This document shows, piece after piece, positions 1 through 8,148 of a DNA stretch of 64,000 nt. Source of the stretch: Elstera sp043721315 (GTDB lineage Bacteria; Pseudomonadota; Alphaproteobacteria; Elsterales; Elsteraceae). Both the position numbers and the translations under genes were made by a program. Where the stretch lies: contig JAYSQZ010000052.1 in assembly GCA_043721315.1 (NCBI GenBank), positions 78,525-142,524 on the forward strand, given 5' to 3'. Positions within the stretch are counted from its first letter, which is position 1; every line of letters begins with the position of its first letter. Under the pieces are notes generated by a model that was not told the DNA's origin, did no database searches, and saw only the letters and a program-made list of their open reading frames with translations.

Positions 1-1
1 C

Positions 2-169
2 TACATCGCGCCGGGCCGGAAAGCCTATCTGGTTGGGTTCGAGGGCCAGTTTGCGGTCAACGGTCAGGAAATGAGCGCGCGCGATGGGCTTGCGGTTGAT
101 GGTCTCGATCTGCTCACTCTTGATGCGCGCGGGGCTGGCAGCCTGCTGCTCGCCGATTTGCCGGGTTGA
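2..169 (+). CDS. Pirin-family protein, C-terminal end (partial)
   Basis: An open frame enters from the window edge and stops at TGA 167-169, leaving 55 residues. The fragment (AYLVGFEGQFAVNGQ ... LLTLDARGAGSLLLADLP) looks like the C-terminal cupin of pirin/YhhW-type quercetin 2,3-dioxygenase-like proteins, where a short beta-rich segment ends in a leucine-rich strand and a final DLP. Pirins are bicupin metal proteins; the metal-binding N-terminal cupin lies outside the window, so activity cannot be judged. The next gene starts 54 nt downstream on the same strand. The family call rests on a short segment and is moderate. Confidence 0.6.
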   Translation, partial: YIAPGRKAYLVGFEGQFAVNGQEMSARDGLAVDGLDLLTLDARGAGSLLLADLPG

Positions 170-222
170 TCTGCACCGCACACGGTAGCGAGGCGGGGAG
201 GGATGGGGTATAGAGCGGGCCT

Positions 223-1329
223 ATGACTGCGCTTTCCCAGCTCTCCCCGTCCCTTCGCTCCCCCGCCGCATTAGCCGAGGCGGGGTTGATGACGGCTGCC
301 GAAGCCGATGCGCTTGCCCCCGTTGCGGCGCGTTATGCTGTTGCTGTTACGCCAACACTGGTGAAAGCCTTGCAAGAGGGCGCGGGGCCGGGGCTATCGC
401 GGCAGTTTCTGCCCGATTCCCGCGAACTCATGACCTATCCTCACGAGCGGGAAGACCCGATTGGCGATGCTCCTCACAGCCCCGTGCCGGGCATTGTGCA
501 TCGCTACCCTGACCGGCTATTGCTGAAGCTCGTTTCCGTCTGCGCTGTTTACTGCCGCTTCTGCTTCCGTCGCGAAATGGTGGGGCCGGGCAAAGACGCC
601 TTGAGTGCCGAGGAGATTGACGCCGCCCTCGCCTATATCGCGGCGAACCCCGCTCTCTGGGAGGTCATTCTGACCGGCGGTGATCCGCTGGTCGTGTCCC
701 CGCGCCGCTTGCAGGCCCTCAAATCCCGGCTTGATGGCATTACCCACCTGGGCGCTCTCCGCATCCATACCCGTGTGCCTGTGGTTGCGCCGGAGCGGAT
801 TACGCCGGAGCTTATCGCGGCGCTAACTGGGCGTTTGCCGGTTCACGTGCTGCTTCACGCCAATCACGCCGAGGAGTTTGGTCCGGCGGCGCGGCAGGCG
901 ATTGCGGCCCTGGTGGATGCGGGCATTCCGCTGTTCGGCCAATCGGTGCTGTTGCGCGGGGTGAATGATCAGGTGGCGGCGCTGACCGAGCTGTTCCGCA
1001 CAATGGTGAGCCTGCGGGTAAAGCCCCATTATCTTCATCATGGTGATCTTGCCCCCGGCACGTCGCATTTTCGGCTGTCGTTGGCCGAGGGCATGGCCCT
1101 GATGCGCGGCTTGCGGGGGCCTGTGTCGGGCTTGGCGCTGCCTACCTATATGCTCGATATTCCAGGCGGTTATGGCAAGGTGCCGGTTTCGGCGGATTAC
1201 GTCGCCCCAGATGGGCAGGGCGGCTGGTGGATTACCGATCCTAACGGGCAACGCCATGCCTACTGCGACAGTGTTGAAAACACGCCTACTGCGACAGTGT
1301 TGAAAACACGCCTACAGCGACAGTGTTGA
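223..1329 (+). CDS. epmB: KamA/EpmB-type radical SAM lysine 2,3-aminomutase
   Basis: Radical S-adenosylmethionine aminomutase of the KamA family, most like EF-P-(R)-beta-lysine ligase partner EpmB, which turns L-lysine into beta-lysine for modification of elongation factor P. The radical SAM cluster motif CAVYCRFCFRREMVG (CxxxCxxC) is near residues 107-121, and the PLP-binding lysine is in DIPGGYGKVP near residue 325. The length of 368 aa is slightly above EpmB (about 340-350). The extra length comes from the C-terminus, where a 26-bp tandem repeat has shifted the frame so that the protein ends in an unusual RLQRQC tail instead of ENPY. No efp or epmA is adjacent. A catabolic KamA is the alternative; length and the missing C-terminal KamA domain favour EpmB. 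Confidence 0.85.
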   Translation: MTALSQLSPSLRSPAALAEAGLMTAAEADALAPVAARYAVAVTPTLVKALQEGAGPGLSRQFLPDSRELMTYPHEREDPIGDAPHSPVPGIVHRYPDRLLLKLVSVCAVYCRFCFRREMVGPGKDALSAEEIDAALAYIAANPALWEVILTGGDPLVVSPRRLQALKSRLDGITHLGALRIHTRVPVVAPERITPELIAALTGRLPVHVLLHANHAEEFGPAARQAIAALVDAGIPLFGQSVLLRGVNDQVAALTELFRTMVSLRVKPHYLHHGDLAPGTSHFRLSLAEGMALMRGLRGPVSGLALPTYMLDIPGGYGKVPVSADYVAPDGQGGWWITDPNGQRHAYCDSVENTPTATVLKTRLQRQC

Positions 1330-1335
1330 AAACCC
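1258..1335 (+). repeat. 26-bp x3 tandem repeat at the 3' end of epmB
   Basis: Three copies of a 26-bp unit (1258-1283, 1284-1309, 1310-1335) containing the core GCGACAGTGTTGAAAAC. Copies 1 and 2 are identical; copy 3 differs at two positions. The unit is not a multiple of three, so each copy-number change alters the C-terminus and stop position of the upstream gene. Translating copy 3 in the pre-repeat frame gives ENPY and a stop, which is probably the ancestral ending. Confidence 0.95.
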
Positions 1336-1387
1336 GTATTGATTAATGCTGCATTTACTCCGTATTTTCGCCCAGGGGGACGCGACG

Positions 1388-1666
1388 ATGGCCGAATTTT
1401 TCGGAAAGCTGCCTGATGTCGCCGAACTCATTGGGTTGGCCGCGAGTTTTTTGACCACCGCAGCCTTTTTTCCGCAGGCGGTCAGAACGATCTATCGGCG
1501 GGACACGCGCGGATTGTCGCTCGTGACGTATCTTTTGATGACCTTGGGAGTTGCGACGTGGTTGACCTATGGGCTGCTGATTGGCAATCGCCCGATAACC
1601 ATCGCCAATGGGGTAACGCTGATCCCGATTGCGGCGATTTTGATTATGAAACTGCGCCTCGGGTGA
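1388..1666 (+). CDS. SemiSWEET-type sugar transporter
   Basis: A 92-residue three-helix membrane protein of the PQ-loop/SemiSWEET family, which dimerises to make a small sugar facilitator. It has the hallmark FFPQAVRTIYRRDTRGLS after the first helix (PQ motif) and two further hydrophobic segments ending IMKLRLG. An in-frame ATG exists at 1346, but the ATG at 1388 has an AGGGGGA ribosome-binding site at 1374-1380 and gives the usual family length (about 85-95 aa), so it is chosen. It follows the epmB repeat and precedes an ExoD gene on the same strand. The substrate cannot be told from sequence. Confidence 0.85.
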   Translation: MAEFFGKLPDVAELIGLAASFLTTAAFFPQAVRTIYRRDTRGLSLVTYLLMTLGVATWLTYGLLIGNRPITIANGVTLIPIAAILIMKLRLG

Positions 1667-1685
1667 TCGCGCTCGGAGCCGGACG

Positions 1686-2345
1686 ATGACGGCTGAAAGC
1701 GGTCTCGAGACCGCGACGGGCGGCGGTGAGGAAGCGCCGGAGCCTGCTTCCGTGCTGCTGCGCCGCCTGATTGCCGATCACCCAGAGGAACGGATTTCGC
1801 TGGATGATTTGCTGAAAGGTGTCGGCCACCGGGCGTTCGGCCTGCTGCTGCTGCTGCTGGCCCTTCCGAACTCCATCCCGTTGCCTAGCCCGCCGGGCCT
1901 CTCGACGATCTTCGGGTTGCCGATGGCGATTTTCGCCGGGCAATTGCTGCTAGGGCATCAAGCCCCGTGGCTACCCGCGTTCTTGCGCCGAAAAACCCTC
2001 CGCCGTGACGATCTTCTAAGGTTGCTCGACCGGGCAAACCCTTATCTCGCCAAAGTCGAGCGGCGCCTAAAGTCGCGCCACCACCGTTTCGTCGGCCCAC
2101 CCGCCGAGCGCGTGGCAGGGTTAATCATTTTGATAATGGCGATCATTCTGTGTGCGCCGATTATCTTCGGGAATTTTCTGCCGGCTTTTGCCGTTCTGCT
2201 CATGGCTCTTGCCATTTTGGCGCGGGATGGGTTGATGATGGTGGCGGGGTGGGGCACCAGCATTTTCGCCGCGTCGGTCGTCGGATTGGTGATTTATATT
2301 GGTATTGAAGCTGTCAAGCTGGCGCTGCTATCGCTACTTTCCTGA
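1686..2345 (+). CDS. exoD: ExoD family exopolysaccharide synthesis membrane protein
   Basis: 219-aa integral membrane protein matching the ExoD family, named for a Sinorhizobium protein needed for normal exopolysaccharide and alkali tolerance. Visible features are a cytoplasmic acidic N-terminus, the signature RISLDDLLKGVGHRAFGLLLLLLALPN near residue 40, the following PSPPGLSTIFGLPMAIFAGQ segment, and three to four C-terminal hydrophobic helices. The ATG at 1686 begins 20 nt after the SemiSWEET stop, so the two are probably cotranscribed. The biochemical activity of the family is unknown, and no exopolysaccharide genes are nearby. Confidence 0.85.
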   Translation: MTAESGLETATGGGEEAPEPASVLLRRLIADHPEERISLDDLLKGVGHRAFGLLLLLLALPNSIPLPSPPGLSTIFGLPMAIFAGQLLLGHQAPWLPAFLRRKTLRRDDLLRLLDRANPYLAKVERRLKSRHHRFVGPPAERVAGLIILIMAIILCAPIIFGNFLPAFAVLLMALAILARDGLMMVAGWGTSIFAASVVGLVIYIGIEAVKLALLSLLS

Positions 2346-2376
2346 AAACGCTTAACAGAAAGGAACTCCCCCCATA

Positions 2377-3048
2377 GTGTTTCAAGAATTCCTCGAACCG
2401 GGCGCTTTATCGGCCCTCTTTCAAGTGTTAATGGTCGATCTCGTCTTGGCCGGGGATAATGCGATTGTGGTGGGCATGGCCGTTGCCGGGCTTCCTGCGG
2501 ATATTCGCACGCGCGCGATTTTCTTGGGTATTGCCGCCGCCGCGATCTTGCGAATTGTGTTTTCGCTGATGACGGTGCAACTGCTTTCGATCACGGGGCT
2601 GGTTCTAGCGGGCGGCGTTTTGCTGCTGTGGGTTTGCTGGAAAATGTGGCGTGAAATTATGGAGCAGCGTGCCGAACGCCAAGCCGCCGAAGCCCTTAAG
2701 GACGCGACCGATGATATTTTAAGCGAAGCTAACGCCAAAGCTGCCGCGCCAGAAGTGCCGACTAAGACGCTGCGTCAAGCTCTCGTTCAGATCATGATTG
2801 CCGACGTGTCGATGTCCCTCGATAATGTTCTGGCGGTGGCGGGGGCCGCGCGTGACCATGAAATGATTATGGTTATCGGCCTTGCCGTGTCGGTTATTCT
2901 GATGGCTGTAGCGTCCACGGTTATTGCGCGCCTGCTGTCGCGCTACCATTGGATTGCCTATATCGGCCTTGTCATGATCGGCTATATTGCCTTCAAGATG
3001 ATCTATGATGGTGTCTATGAAGTGCTGCCGTTAGTTAGCGCGAAATAA
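2377..3048 (+). CDS. TerC family (YjbE-type) membrane protein, probable metal exporter
   Basis: 223-aa polytopic protein of the TerC/YjbE family, linked to manganese/metal export. Conserved acidic transmembrane motifs appear twice, VDLVLAGDNAIVVGMA near residue 20 and IADVSMSLDNVLAVAGAA near residue 145, as expected of the internally duplicated fold. A charged cytoplasmic loop (about residues 90-130) separates the halves. The start is GTG 2377, with AGAAAGGA upstream. The leader is only 31 nt, so there is no room for a yybP-ykoY manganese riboswitch. The MarC gene follows 20 nt downstream. Confidence 0.88.
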   Translation: MFQEFLEPGALSALFQVLMVDLVLAGDNAIVVGMAVAGLPADIRTRAIFLGIAAAAILRIVFSLMTVQLLSITGLVLAGGVLLLWVCWKMWREIMEQRAERQAAEALKDATDDILSEANAKAAAPEVPTKTLRQALVQIMIADVSMSLDNVLAVAGAARDHEMIMVIGLAVSVILMAVASTVIARLLSRYHWIAYIGLVMIGYIAFKMIYDGVYEVLPLVSAK

Positions 3049-3068
3049 GCCTAAAGAGAGGGCGGGAT

Positions 3069-3701
3069 TTGGGTGAATTCTCCGATTACGTGCGGTTTTT
3101 AGTCTCGTTGTTTGCGATTCTAACGCCGTTTGCGGCTTTACCCACGTTTCTAACCCTTACCCAAGGCGAAACGCCGCAGCAGCAGCGTTTAACCGCCTTA
3201 ACGGCGGCGCGGACGGTTGCTGGAGTGCTGATTGCGGCGTCGCTGTCGGGCGATGCCGTTCTCAGCGTTCTGGGGGCTTCGATCCATTCCTTCCGTGTTG
3301 GTGGCGGTTTGGTGTTGGTGCTCATGTCGCTCTCGATGCTGTCGGCCAAAGTTTCTTCGGTTCAGCAGTCGGCGGAGGAGGCGGTTGCGGTCGAAGATCG
3401 GACCTCCAGCGGAGTGGTGCCGCTTGGCATTCCGCTGCTAGCCGGGCCGGGCGCTATTTCGTCGGTCATCGTCGAAGGCCATCGTATTCCAAGCCTTTGG
3501 CATCAGTTGGGCGTGATTATCTGTATTGTGGTTGTCGCGGCGGGTTTATACTGGTCATTGCGTCTTGCCGTGCCGATTGGCGAAAAGCTGGGCCGCTTCG
3601 GTCTCAACATCATCAACCGCCTGTTTGGGCTGTTGTTGGCGGCGATTGGGGTAGAAATGATGGCAGGCGGCTTGCGCGCGCTCTTCTCAGGGCTTAATTA
3701 G
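3069..3701 (+). CDS. MarC family integral membrane protein
   Basis: 210-aa, six-helix membrane protein of the MarC/YchE family (function not established; no proven role in antibiotic resistance). The N-terminus FLVSLFAILTPFAALPTFLTLT and the central VPLGIPLLAGPGAISSVIV are the family signatures. The start is TTG at 3069, with GAGAGGGCGGGA just upstream as ribosome-binding site; no ATG alternative fits the family alignment. It is closely spaced behind the TerC-like gene and probably in the same transcript. Confidence 0.88.
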   Translation: MGEFSDYVRFLVSLFAILTPFAALPTFLTLTQGETPQQQRLTALTAARTVAGVLIAASLSGDAVLSVLGASIHSFRVGGGLVLVLMSLSMLSAKVSSVQQSAEEAVAVEDRTSSGVVPLGIPLLAGPGAISSVIVEGHRIPSLWHQLGVIICIVVVAAGLYWSLRLAVPIGEKLGRFGLNIINRLFGLLLAAIGVEMMAGGLRALFSGLN

Positions 3702-3813
3702 CCTTATCAGGGGCACTGTCACGCAGTCGCCATAAAGAGACGCTAGGGTCCGATCCTCTAACCCGCGTGTGCGGCACAGTGGGAACGGGCTGGGGCAACG
3801 AAAGGAAACGGGT

Positions 3814-4101
3814 ATGGGTAGCTTTAGCATTTGGCATTGGTTGGTGGTCGCCGTGATCATCATTTTGCTTTTCGGTGCCAAGAAAGTGCCGTCGGCCATG
3901 GGCGATCTCGCCAAGGGCATCAAAGCCTTCAAGCGCGGTTTGAGCGACGATAGCGATACGGCTCAGGCAACGGCAACGCCTGCGGCGGCTCCCACGCCTG
4001 CCCCAACGCCTGCGCCGCAAGGTCCGGTCGCGGGTCTGCAAGTGCCGCCGGCACCTGCGGTTTCCCCGGTTTCCCCGCAGGCCGACACGAAGGCTTCGTA
4101 A
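3814..4101 (+). CDS. tatA: Sec-independent translocase subunit TatA
   Basis: 95-aa TatA/E-type subunit of the twin-arginine translocase, which forms the pore oligomer in the inner membrane. It starts MGSFSIWHW, has one N-terminal helix with the hinge FGAKKVP, then the amphipathic helix MGDLAKGIKAFKRGLSD, and a disordered Ala/Pro/Thr-rich tail from about residue 50. A longer frame from 3769 exists, but the ATG at 3814 is preceded by AAAGGA and matches the family. tatB and tatC are not adjacent. The repetitive CCTGCGCC-type codons in the tail are low complexity. Confidence 0.92.
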   Translation: MGSFSIWHWLVVAVIIILLFGAKKVPSAMGDLAKGIKAFKRGLSDDSDTAQATATPAAAPTPAPTPAPQGPVAGLQVPPAPAVSPVSPQADTKAS

Positions 4102-4107
4102 CCCGCC

Positions 4108-4506
4108 ATGCCGCGCGCCGAGTTTCGGGTAGTCGAGTTTCGGGCAGTCGAGTTCCGGGCCGGGCTGTTGGCTTTAGCGGGTGGGATCGGCGCGACGGCG
4201 GTCATGGCGGCAGCGGCCTCCGCTCACGGTCCGCTAGCCTCCGAGACGGCTGCGACGGCGAGCCACCTGCAACTACTTCATGCTTTAGCGCTAGCGATTG
4301 TGGCCCTGGCCCCGCTCCCTCGCTGGGGCCAGAGGGCCGCCGCCCTGCTGTTTACGCTTGGTGTTTTTGGGTTTTGCGGTGGGTTATATAGCCTTGCTTG
4401 GCTGGGTATCAGCCTAGGGCCGATTGTTCCGTTGGGCGGTGCCTGCCTTATTCTCGGCTGGCTCGTGTTCGGCCTTGCCGGTTTTAAGAGCCGATTTTCG
4501 AGTTAA
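4108..4506 (+). CDS. DUF423 family membrane protein
   Basis: 132-aa protein with four hydrophobic segments of the DUF423 (YgdD/YwdK) family, function unknown. The motif LASAHGP-like segment (AAAASAHGPLAS, residues 34-45) and GGLYSLAWLG are typical. Its N-terminus carries a three-copy, in-frame 15-bp duplication (4120-4164) giving EFRVV-EFRAV-EFRAG. It starts 6 nt after tatA. Its last 23 nt overlap the convergent end of the GGDEF/EAL gene on the other strand. Confidence 0.8.
   Translation: MPRAEFRVVEFRAVEFRAGLLALAGGIGATAVMAAAASAHGPLASETAATASHLQLLHALALAIVALAPLPRWGQRAAALLFTLGVFGFCGGLYSLAWLGISLGPIVPLGGACLILGWLVFGLAGFKSRFSS
4120..4164 (+). repeat. 15-bp x3 in-frame tandem repeat in DUF423 gene
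   Basis: GAGTTTCGGGTAGTC at 4120-4134, GAGTTTCGGGCAGTC at 4135-4149 and a more diverged third copy at 4150-4164. The unit is a multiple of three, so the effect is a repeated EFRxV pentapeptide before the first transmembrane helix. Confidence 0.9.
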
Positions 4507-6424
4507 ATTCCTGTGGGGTGTGGGGCATCATTTGTTCGATTCGTTGCAGAGCGGCTTCTGCCGTGAGGGGGCGGTCGAATAGATAGCCTTGTCCGCCCCA
4601 GCAGCCATGTGCTGTGAGGTAATTGGCGACTTCGGGTGTTTCGATGCCTTCCGCCACTAAATTAAGCTCCAGTGAGCGGGCCAGCGTAATCATTGCATCG
4701 ACGATGGCGGTGGACCGTCTGTCCTGACCTATTTGCGACACGAAGCGCTTGTCTATCTTTAGCCCGTCGATTGGGAACTGAAGCAGGTGGCTAAAGCTGG
4801 AATAGCCCGTGCCGAAATCGTCGATCACCACGGCCAGCCCGCGCTCCCGCAGCGCGTGAATCTGGTTTAGCACTAAATCGGCGTGAGAGAGAATCGAGGT
4901 TTCGGTTACTTCCAGCTTAAGGGCCGAACCAGGAACGCCAGTTGTTTCAAGGGAAGTATCAATAATCCGCAAGAGGGCCGGGTCGGCGAATTGGCGGGCG
5001 GAAAGATTTATGCTAATCGTCGGTGCCTCTGCGCCTAATCGCGCCAGCCAGCGGGCAGCTTGCGTGCAGGCTTGGTGGAACAGATGCGCGCCTATGTCCA
5101 GAATAAGGCTCGATTCCTCAGCCTGTTCGATGAACTGCGCGGGCATGATGATACCCTCGGATGGGTGAATCCAGCGTACCAAACCCTCGAAACCAACCAG
5201 CTGCCGGTCCGCCAGCGAGATAATCGGTTGAAAGAAAAGCTGCAACTCGTCCCGGCTGAGAGCGGCGACCAAATCGGCTTCGAGCCGCAACCGGGCGACG
5301 GCCTGATGGCGCATGGTTGGGTTGAAGTGAGTAAAGGTGCCACCGCCTTGCTCTTTTGCGCGGCGCATGGCGGTTGCGGCATTGCGGATCACTTCATCGG
5401 GGTCATCGTCCAGCCGGTCGGGCAGGGCGATGCCGAGGCTGATAGATTGGGTCAGCGTATGCCCGTCAATAGTTACGGGGCTACGCACTTCGGTTAACAG
5501 CACCTCGGCAATCGCCTCCAGTTCCGCAGGCGTGGTAACGCCGGGGACGAGCAGCGCAAACTCGTCCGAGCGCAGGCGGGCCAACATGCCGACCTTGGTG
5601 GCGTGCTGATCCAGCCGTTGCGCCAGCATTGAAAGCGCAAGGTCGCCCGCCGCATGGCCAAGACTGTCGTTGACCTTGGCAAGATCGTCGCAATCAATGC
5701 AGAGAATGGCGTAAGCCTGCCGCTCGCTTAGCAGCGCATTGAGACGCAGGCGTAAGGCGTCGCGGTTGGGCAGTTTCGTCAGCGGATCAATCGTGATGGC
5801 GGCGATTTGCTGTTCTTGGGTCGAGAGTAGCGCCCGCAGCCGCCCTTCGGCCTGGCCTAAACGCTCTTCCGCCTCCGCCCGCTGAAGGTTACTGACGGCG
5901 ATGGCAACGCAATCGGCCAGATTGGCGACGAAACTTTGCTCTTCCACCAACCACTGACGCGGGCCGCCGCGATGCTCGCAGCACAGAATGCCCCAGTTTT
6001 GGCCACCGATGATAATGGGCGCATCTAAGATTGCGCCGATCCAATCCCCTTCAAAATAACATATAAGCGGGCTTAGGCGGGAATCGACCAGGGTATTATC
6101 GCTGATGAACAGGCGATGCGTGCGGATCTCGTTGAAATACTCAGGAATTTGCCGCGATGTCAGCGTCATGCCGATAATACTGGGTACACCCGGATCATCG
6201 ACATAGATTGTACACTCAATTCCCGACCCATCCGGGGTAAACTGCCACAGGCTACAGCGCGAGATTTGTAGCATTTCGCTGGCGGTCAGCAGAACATCGT
6301 TCAAACACGCCGAAAGATCGGCTTGCGAGCGTACCGGACGCGCCCCAATATCGGCCAACACGGTCATTTGACGCCGAATGCGCCGCTCGTAGGGTTGGGT
6401 TGGAAGGGGAATGTTTTGGGGCAC
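4484..6424 (-). CDS. GAF-GGDEF-EAL protein, probable c-di-GMP phosphodiesterase
   Basis: 646-aa cytoplasmic signalling protein with an N-terminal GAF sensor (about 30-190), a short coiled linker, a GGDEF domain (about 215-370) and an EAL domain (about 385-635). The GGDEF active-site motif is RSDEF, so cyclase activity is unlikely, although the domain may still bind GTP as a regulatory unit. The EAL domain keeps its catalytic signature: EGLVRW for the ExLxR motif, DDFGTGYSS, KIDKRFV and VAEGIET. The likely output is c-di-GMP hydrolysis. No transmembrane segment is visible. Its 3' end overlaps DUF423 convergently by 23 nt. It diverges from a TusA-like gene across a 167-nt AT-rich gap. Confidence 0.88.
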   Translation of the reverse strand: MPQNIPLPTQPYERRIRRQMTVLADIGARPVRSQADLSACLNDVLLTASEMLQISRCSLWQFTPDGSGIECTIYVDDPGVPSIIGMTLTSRQIPEYFNEIRTHRLFISDNTLVDSRLSPLICYFEGDWIGAILDAPIIIGGQNWGILCCEHRGGPRQWLVEEQSFVANLADCVAIAVSNLQRAEAEERLGQAEGRLRALLSTQEQQIAAITIDPLTKLPNRDALRLRLNALLSERQAYAILCIDCDDLAKVNDSLGHAAGDLALSMLAQRLDQHATKVGMLARLRSDEFALLVPGVTTPAELEAIAEVLLTEVRSPVTIDGHTLTQSISLGIALPDRLDDDPDEVIRNAATAMRRAKEQGGGTFTHFNPTMRHQAVARLRLEADLVAALSRDELQLFFQPIISLADRQLVGFEGLVRWIHPSEGIIMPAQFIEQAEESSLILDIGAHLFHQACTQAARWLARLGAEAPTISINLSARQFADPALLRIIDTSLETTGVPGSALKLEVTETSILSHADLVLNQIHALRERGLAVVIDDFGTGYSSFSHLLQFPIDGLKIDKRFVSQIGQDRRSTAIVDAMITLARSLELNLVAEGIETPEVANYLTAHGCWGGQGYLFDRPLTAEAALQRIEQMMPHTPQEFNSKIGS

Positions 6425-6591
6425 GAGGAATGAGCAAATCCGAATGGGAGGTGAAGCCGCAGCGTGCTATAAAAACAATCTTAGGCTACATTCATACAGC
6501 TTAATCACCAACGGTATTCTAACAAAATTATGATTTGCACAAGATTACAACTGCACTCCTAAGAGCGCTATGAAGGGGATTGAACTGAACC

Positions 6592-6855
6592 GTGCGCGAT
6601 GTTGCGAATGAAACTTTAAGCCTTGATTGTACTGGCCTGCGGTGTCCTTTGCCGATTCTGCGCTTTCGCAAAGCAGCGCGAGCACTTTATCCAGGTCAGC
6701 AGATATGGCTGCTTTCGGATGATCCGAACACCCATCGAGATTTCCCGGCTTTTTGCCGTGCAGCGGGCCATAATCTCCTTGAAATTCAGGATATGGTCAC
6801 GGGGTGGCGGTTTTTAGTGCAAGCGGGTTGCGCTGCGACAAGGGCCGAGGAATAG
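6592..6855 (+). CDS. TusA/SirA-like sulfur carrier protein
   Basis: 87-aa protein of the TusA fold. The active-site cysteine lies in the family motif CTGLRCPLPILRFRKA (CPxP, residues 14-29), where the cysteine carries persulfide sulfur for tRNA thiolation or other sulfur relay. The start is GTG 6592, preceded by AAGGGG at 6573-6578. Genes for partner TusBCDE are not nearby, so the acceptor is unknown. A few codons overlap no neighbour; the HDAC-like gene follows 75 nt later. Confidence 0.85.
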   Translation: MRDVANETLSLDCTGLRCPLPILRFRKAARALYPGQQIWLLSDDPNTHRDFPAFCRAAGHNLLEIQDMVTGWRFLVQAGCAATRAEE

Positions 6856-6930
6856 TCATAGAGTGCTCAAAACGCGGCACAAAGCCTGTTGCCGAGGCGA
6901 AAGATCCGACGAAAGGGCATAAAACCCCAG

Positions 6931-7887
6931 ATGACGACCCTGCTGCTGACCCACGAAGCCTGCCTGCGCCACGACCCCGGCCCGATGCACCCGGAGCGCC
7001 CAGATCGCTTGCGCGCGGTGCTGGCCCGCCTAGATACGCCGGAGTTCGAGGCGCTGTTGCGGCGTGATGCCCCCTTGGCCACTGTCGATCAACTAGCGCT
7101 CGTCCATCCGCGCGATTTTGTCGAAGGCATGTTATCTGCCCTGCTCGAGCCGCAGCCGGATGGGGTGGAGCGGCATCTGGCGATTGATACTGATACCATT
7201 GCCTCTACTGGCACTAAGGAGGCGGCCTTGCGCGCCGCAGGGGCGGTTTGCGCTGCCGTCGATGCCGTTATGGCGGGGGAGGTGTCGAACGCCTTCTGCG
7301 CGGTGCGCCCGCCGGGGCACCATGCCGAAGCTAGCCAGCCGATGGGGTTTTGCTTCTTTAATAATGTCGCGGTGGGCGCGGCTTATGTGCGGGCACAGTA
7401 TGGCGTGAAGCGCGTGGCGATTATCGACTTCGACGTGCATCACGGCAATGGCACTCAGGCGATTTTCGAGGCGGAACCGGCAGTGTTCTTTGCCTCCACG
7501 CACCAGTTTCCGCTCTATCCCGGCACGGGCGGGCGCAGCGAGCGCGGCGTTGGCAATATCCTGAACGTCCCCCTGGCACCGGGGGCGGGGTCGAGCGATT
7601 TCCGCCATGCTTTCTCGGAACATATTCTGCCCGCCCTGTCCGAATTTTCGCCGGATTTCATTTTTATTTCGGCGGGGTTCGATGGTCATGCCGATGATCC
7701 GCTGGCGTCGATGGCGCTGTTCGAGCCGGATTATCAGTGGGTCACGCGTGAAATTTTGCGCGTTGCCGCCTATGTGTGTGACGGGCGGGTTGTTTCGACC
7801 TTAGAGGGCGGGTATGACCTGGGCGCGTTGGCGGAGAGTACGGCGGCGCATGTGTTGGCGCTGATGGCCGCGTCGGATGTTTCGTGA
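6931..7887 (+). CDS. Histone deacetylase family amidohydrolase (acetylpolyamine/acetoin-utilisation type)
   Basis: 318-aa zinc hydrolase of the class II HDAC/AcuC/AphA superfamily, removing acetyl groups from lysine or polyamines. Catalytic motifs are intact: RPPGHHAEASQPMGFCFFNN (His-His pair), IIDFDVHHGNGTQ (Asp-x-His zinc ligands), SAGFDGHADDPL (third zinc Asp) and LEGGYDL. The frame is open from 6889, but ATG 6931 gives the standard N-terminus MTTLLLTHEACLRHDPG and has GAAAGGG upstream. It lies directly before xseB-ispA-dxs, an arrangement common in alphaproteobacteria. The natural substrate is not predictable. Confidence 0.88.
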   Translation: MTTLLLTHEACLRHDPGPMHPERPDRLRAVLARLDTPEFEALLRRDAPLATVDQLALVHPRDFVEGMLSALLEPQPDGVERHLAIDTDTIASTGTKEAALRAAGAVCAAVDAVMAGEVSNAFCAVRPPGHHAEASQPMGFCFFNNVAVGAAYVRAQYGVKRVAIIDFDVHHGNGTQAIFEAEPAVFFASTHQFPLYPGTGGRSERGVGNILNVPLAPGAGSSDFRHAFSEHILPALSEFSPDFIFISAGFDGHADDPLASMALFEPDYQWVTREILRVAAYVCDGRVVSTLEGGYDLGALAESTAAHVLALMAASDVS

Positions 7888-7908
7888 TGGGAAGGGTGCA
7901 GGGCCGGA

Positions 7909-8148
7909 ATGAGCGATGATATTGCAGGATTGAGCTTCGAGGACGCGATGGCGCAACTGGAAGCCATTGTGCGCGATCTTGAATCGGGCAAAGGCAAGCT
8001 TGATGATGCCGTTGGGGCCTATGACCGGGGGGTACGCCTGCGCCGCCACTGCGATGCAAAACTGGCGGAAGCCCAGGCCAAAATTGATAAAATCGTTGCC
8101 GGGCCGGACGGTTTGGTCGGAACGGAGCCGTTCGATGCCCAATCTTGA
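7909..8148 (+). CDS. xseB: Exodeoxyribonuclease VII small subunit
   Basis: 79-aa small subunit that binds the coiled coils of XseA to form ExoVII, a single-strand-specific nuclease. The family signature LSFEDAMAQLEAIVRDLESG is at residues 8-27, followed by the conserved LDDAVGAYDRGVRLRRHC helix. It starts 21 nt after the HDAC-like gene. It overlaps ispA by 14 nt, so the two are translationally coupled. xseA is not in the window. Confidence 0.95.
   Translation: MSDDIAGLSFEDAMAQLEAIVRDLESGKGKLDDAVGAYDRGVRLRRHCDAKLAEAQAKIDKIVAGPDGLVGTEPFDAQS

Noticed and set aside
2342..2376. yybP-ykoY manganese riboswitch before the TerC-like gene
   Set aside because: The leader is only about 31 nt, too short for the riboswitch fold.
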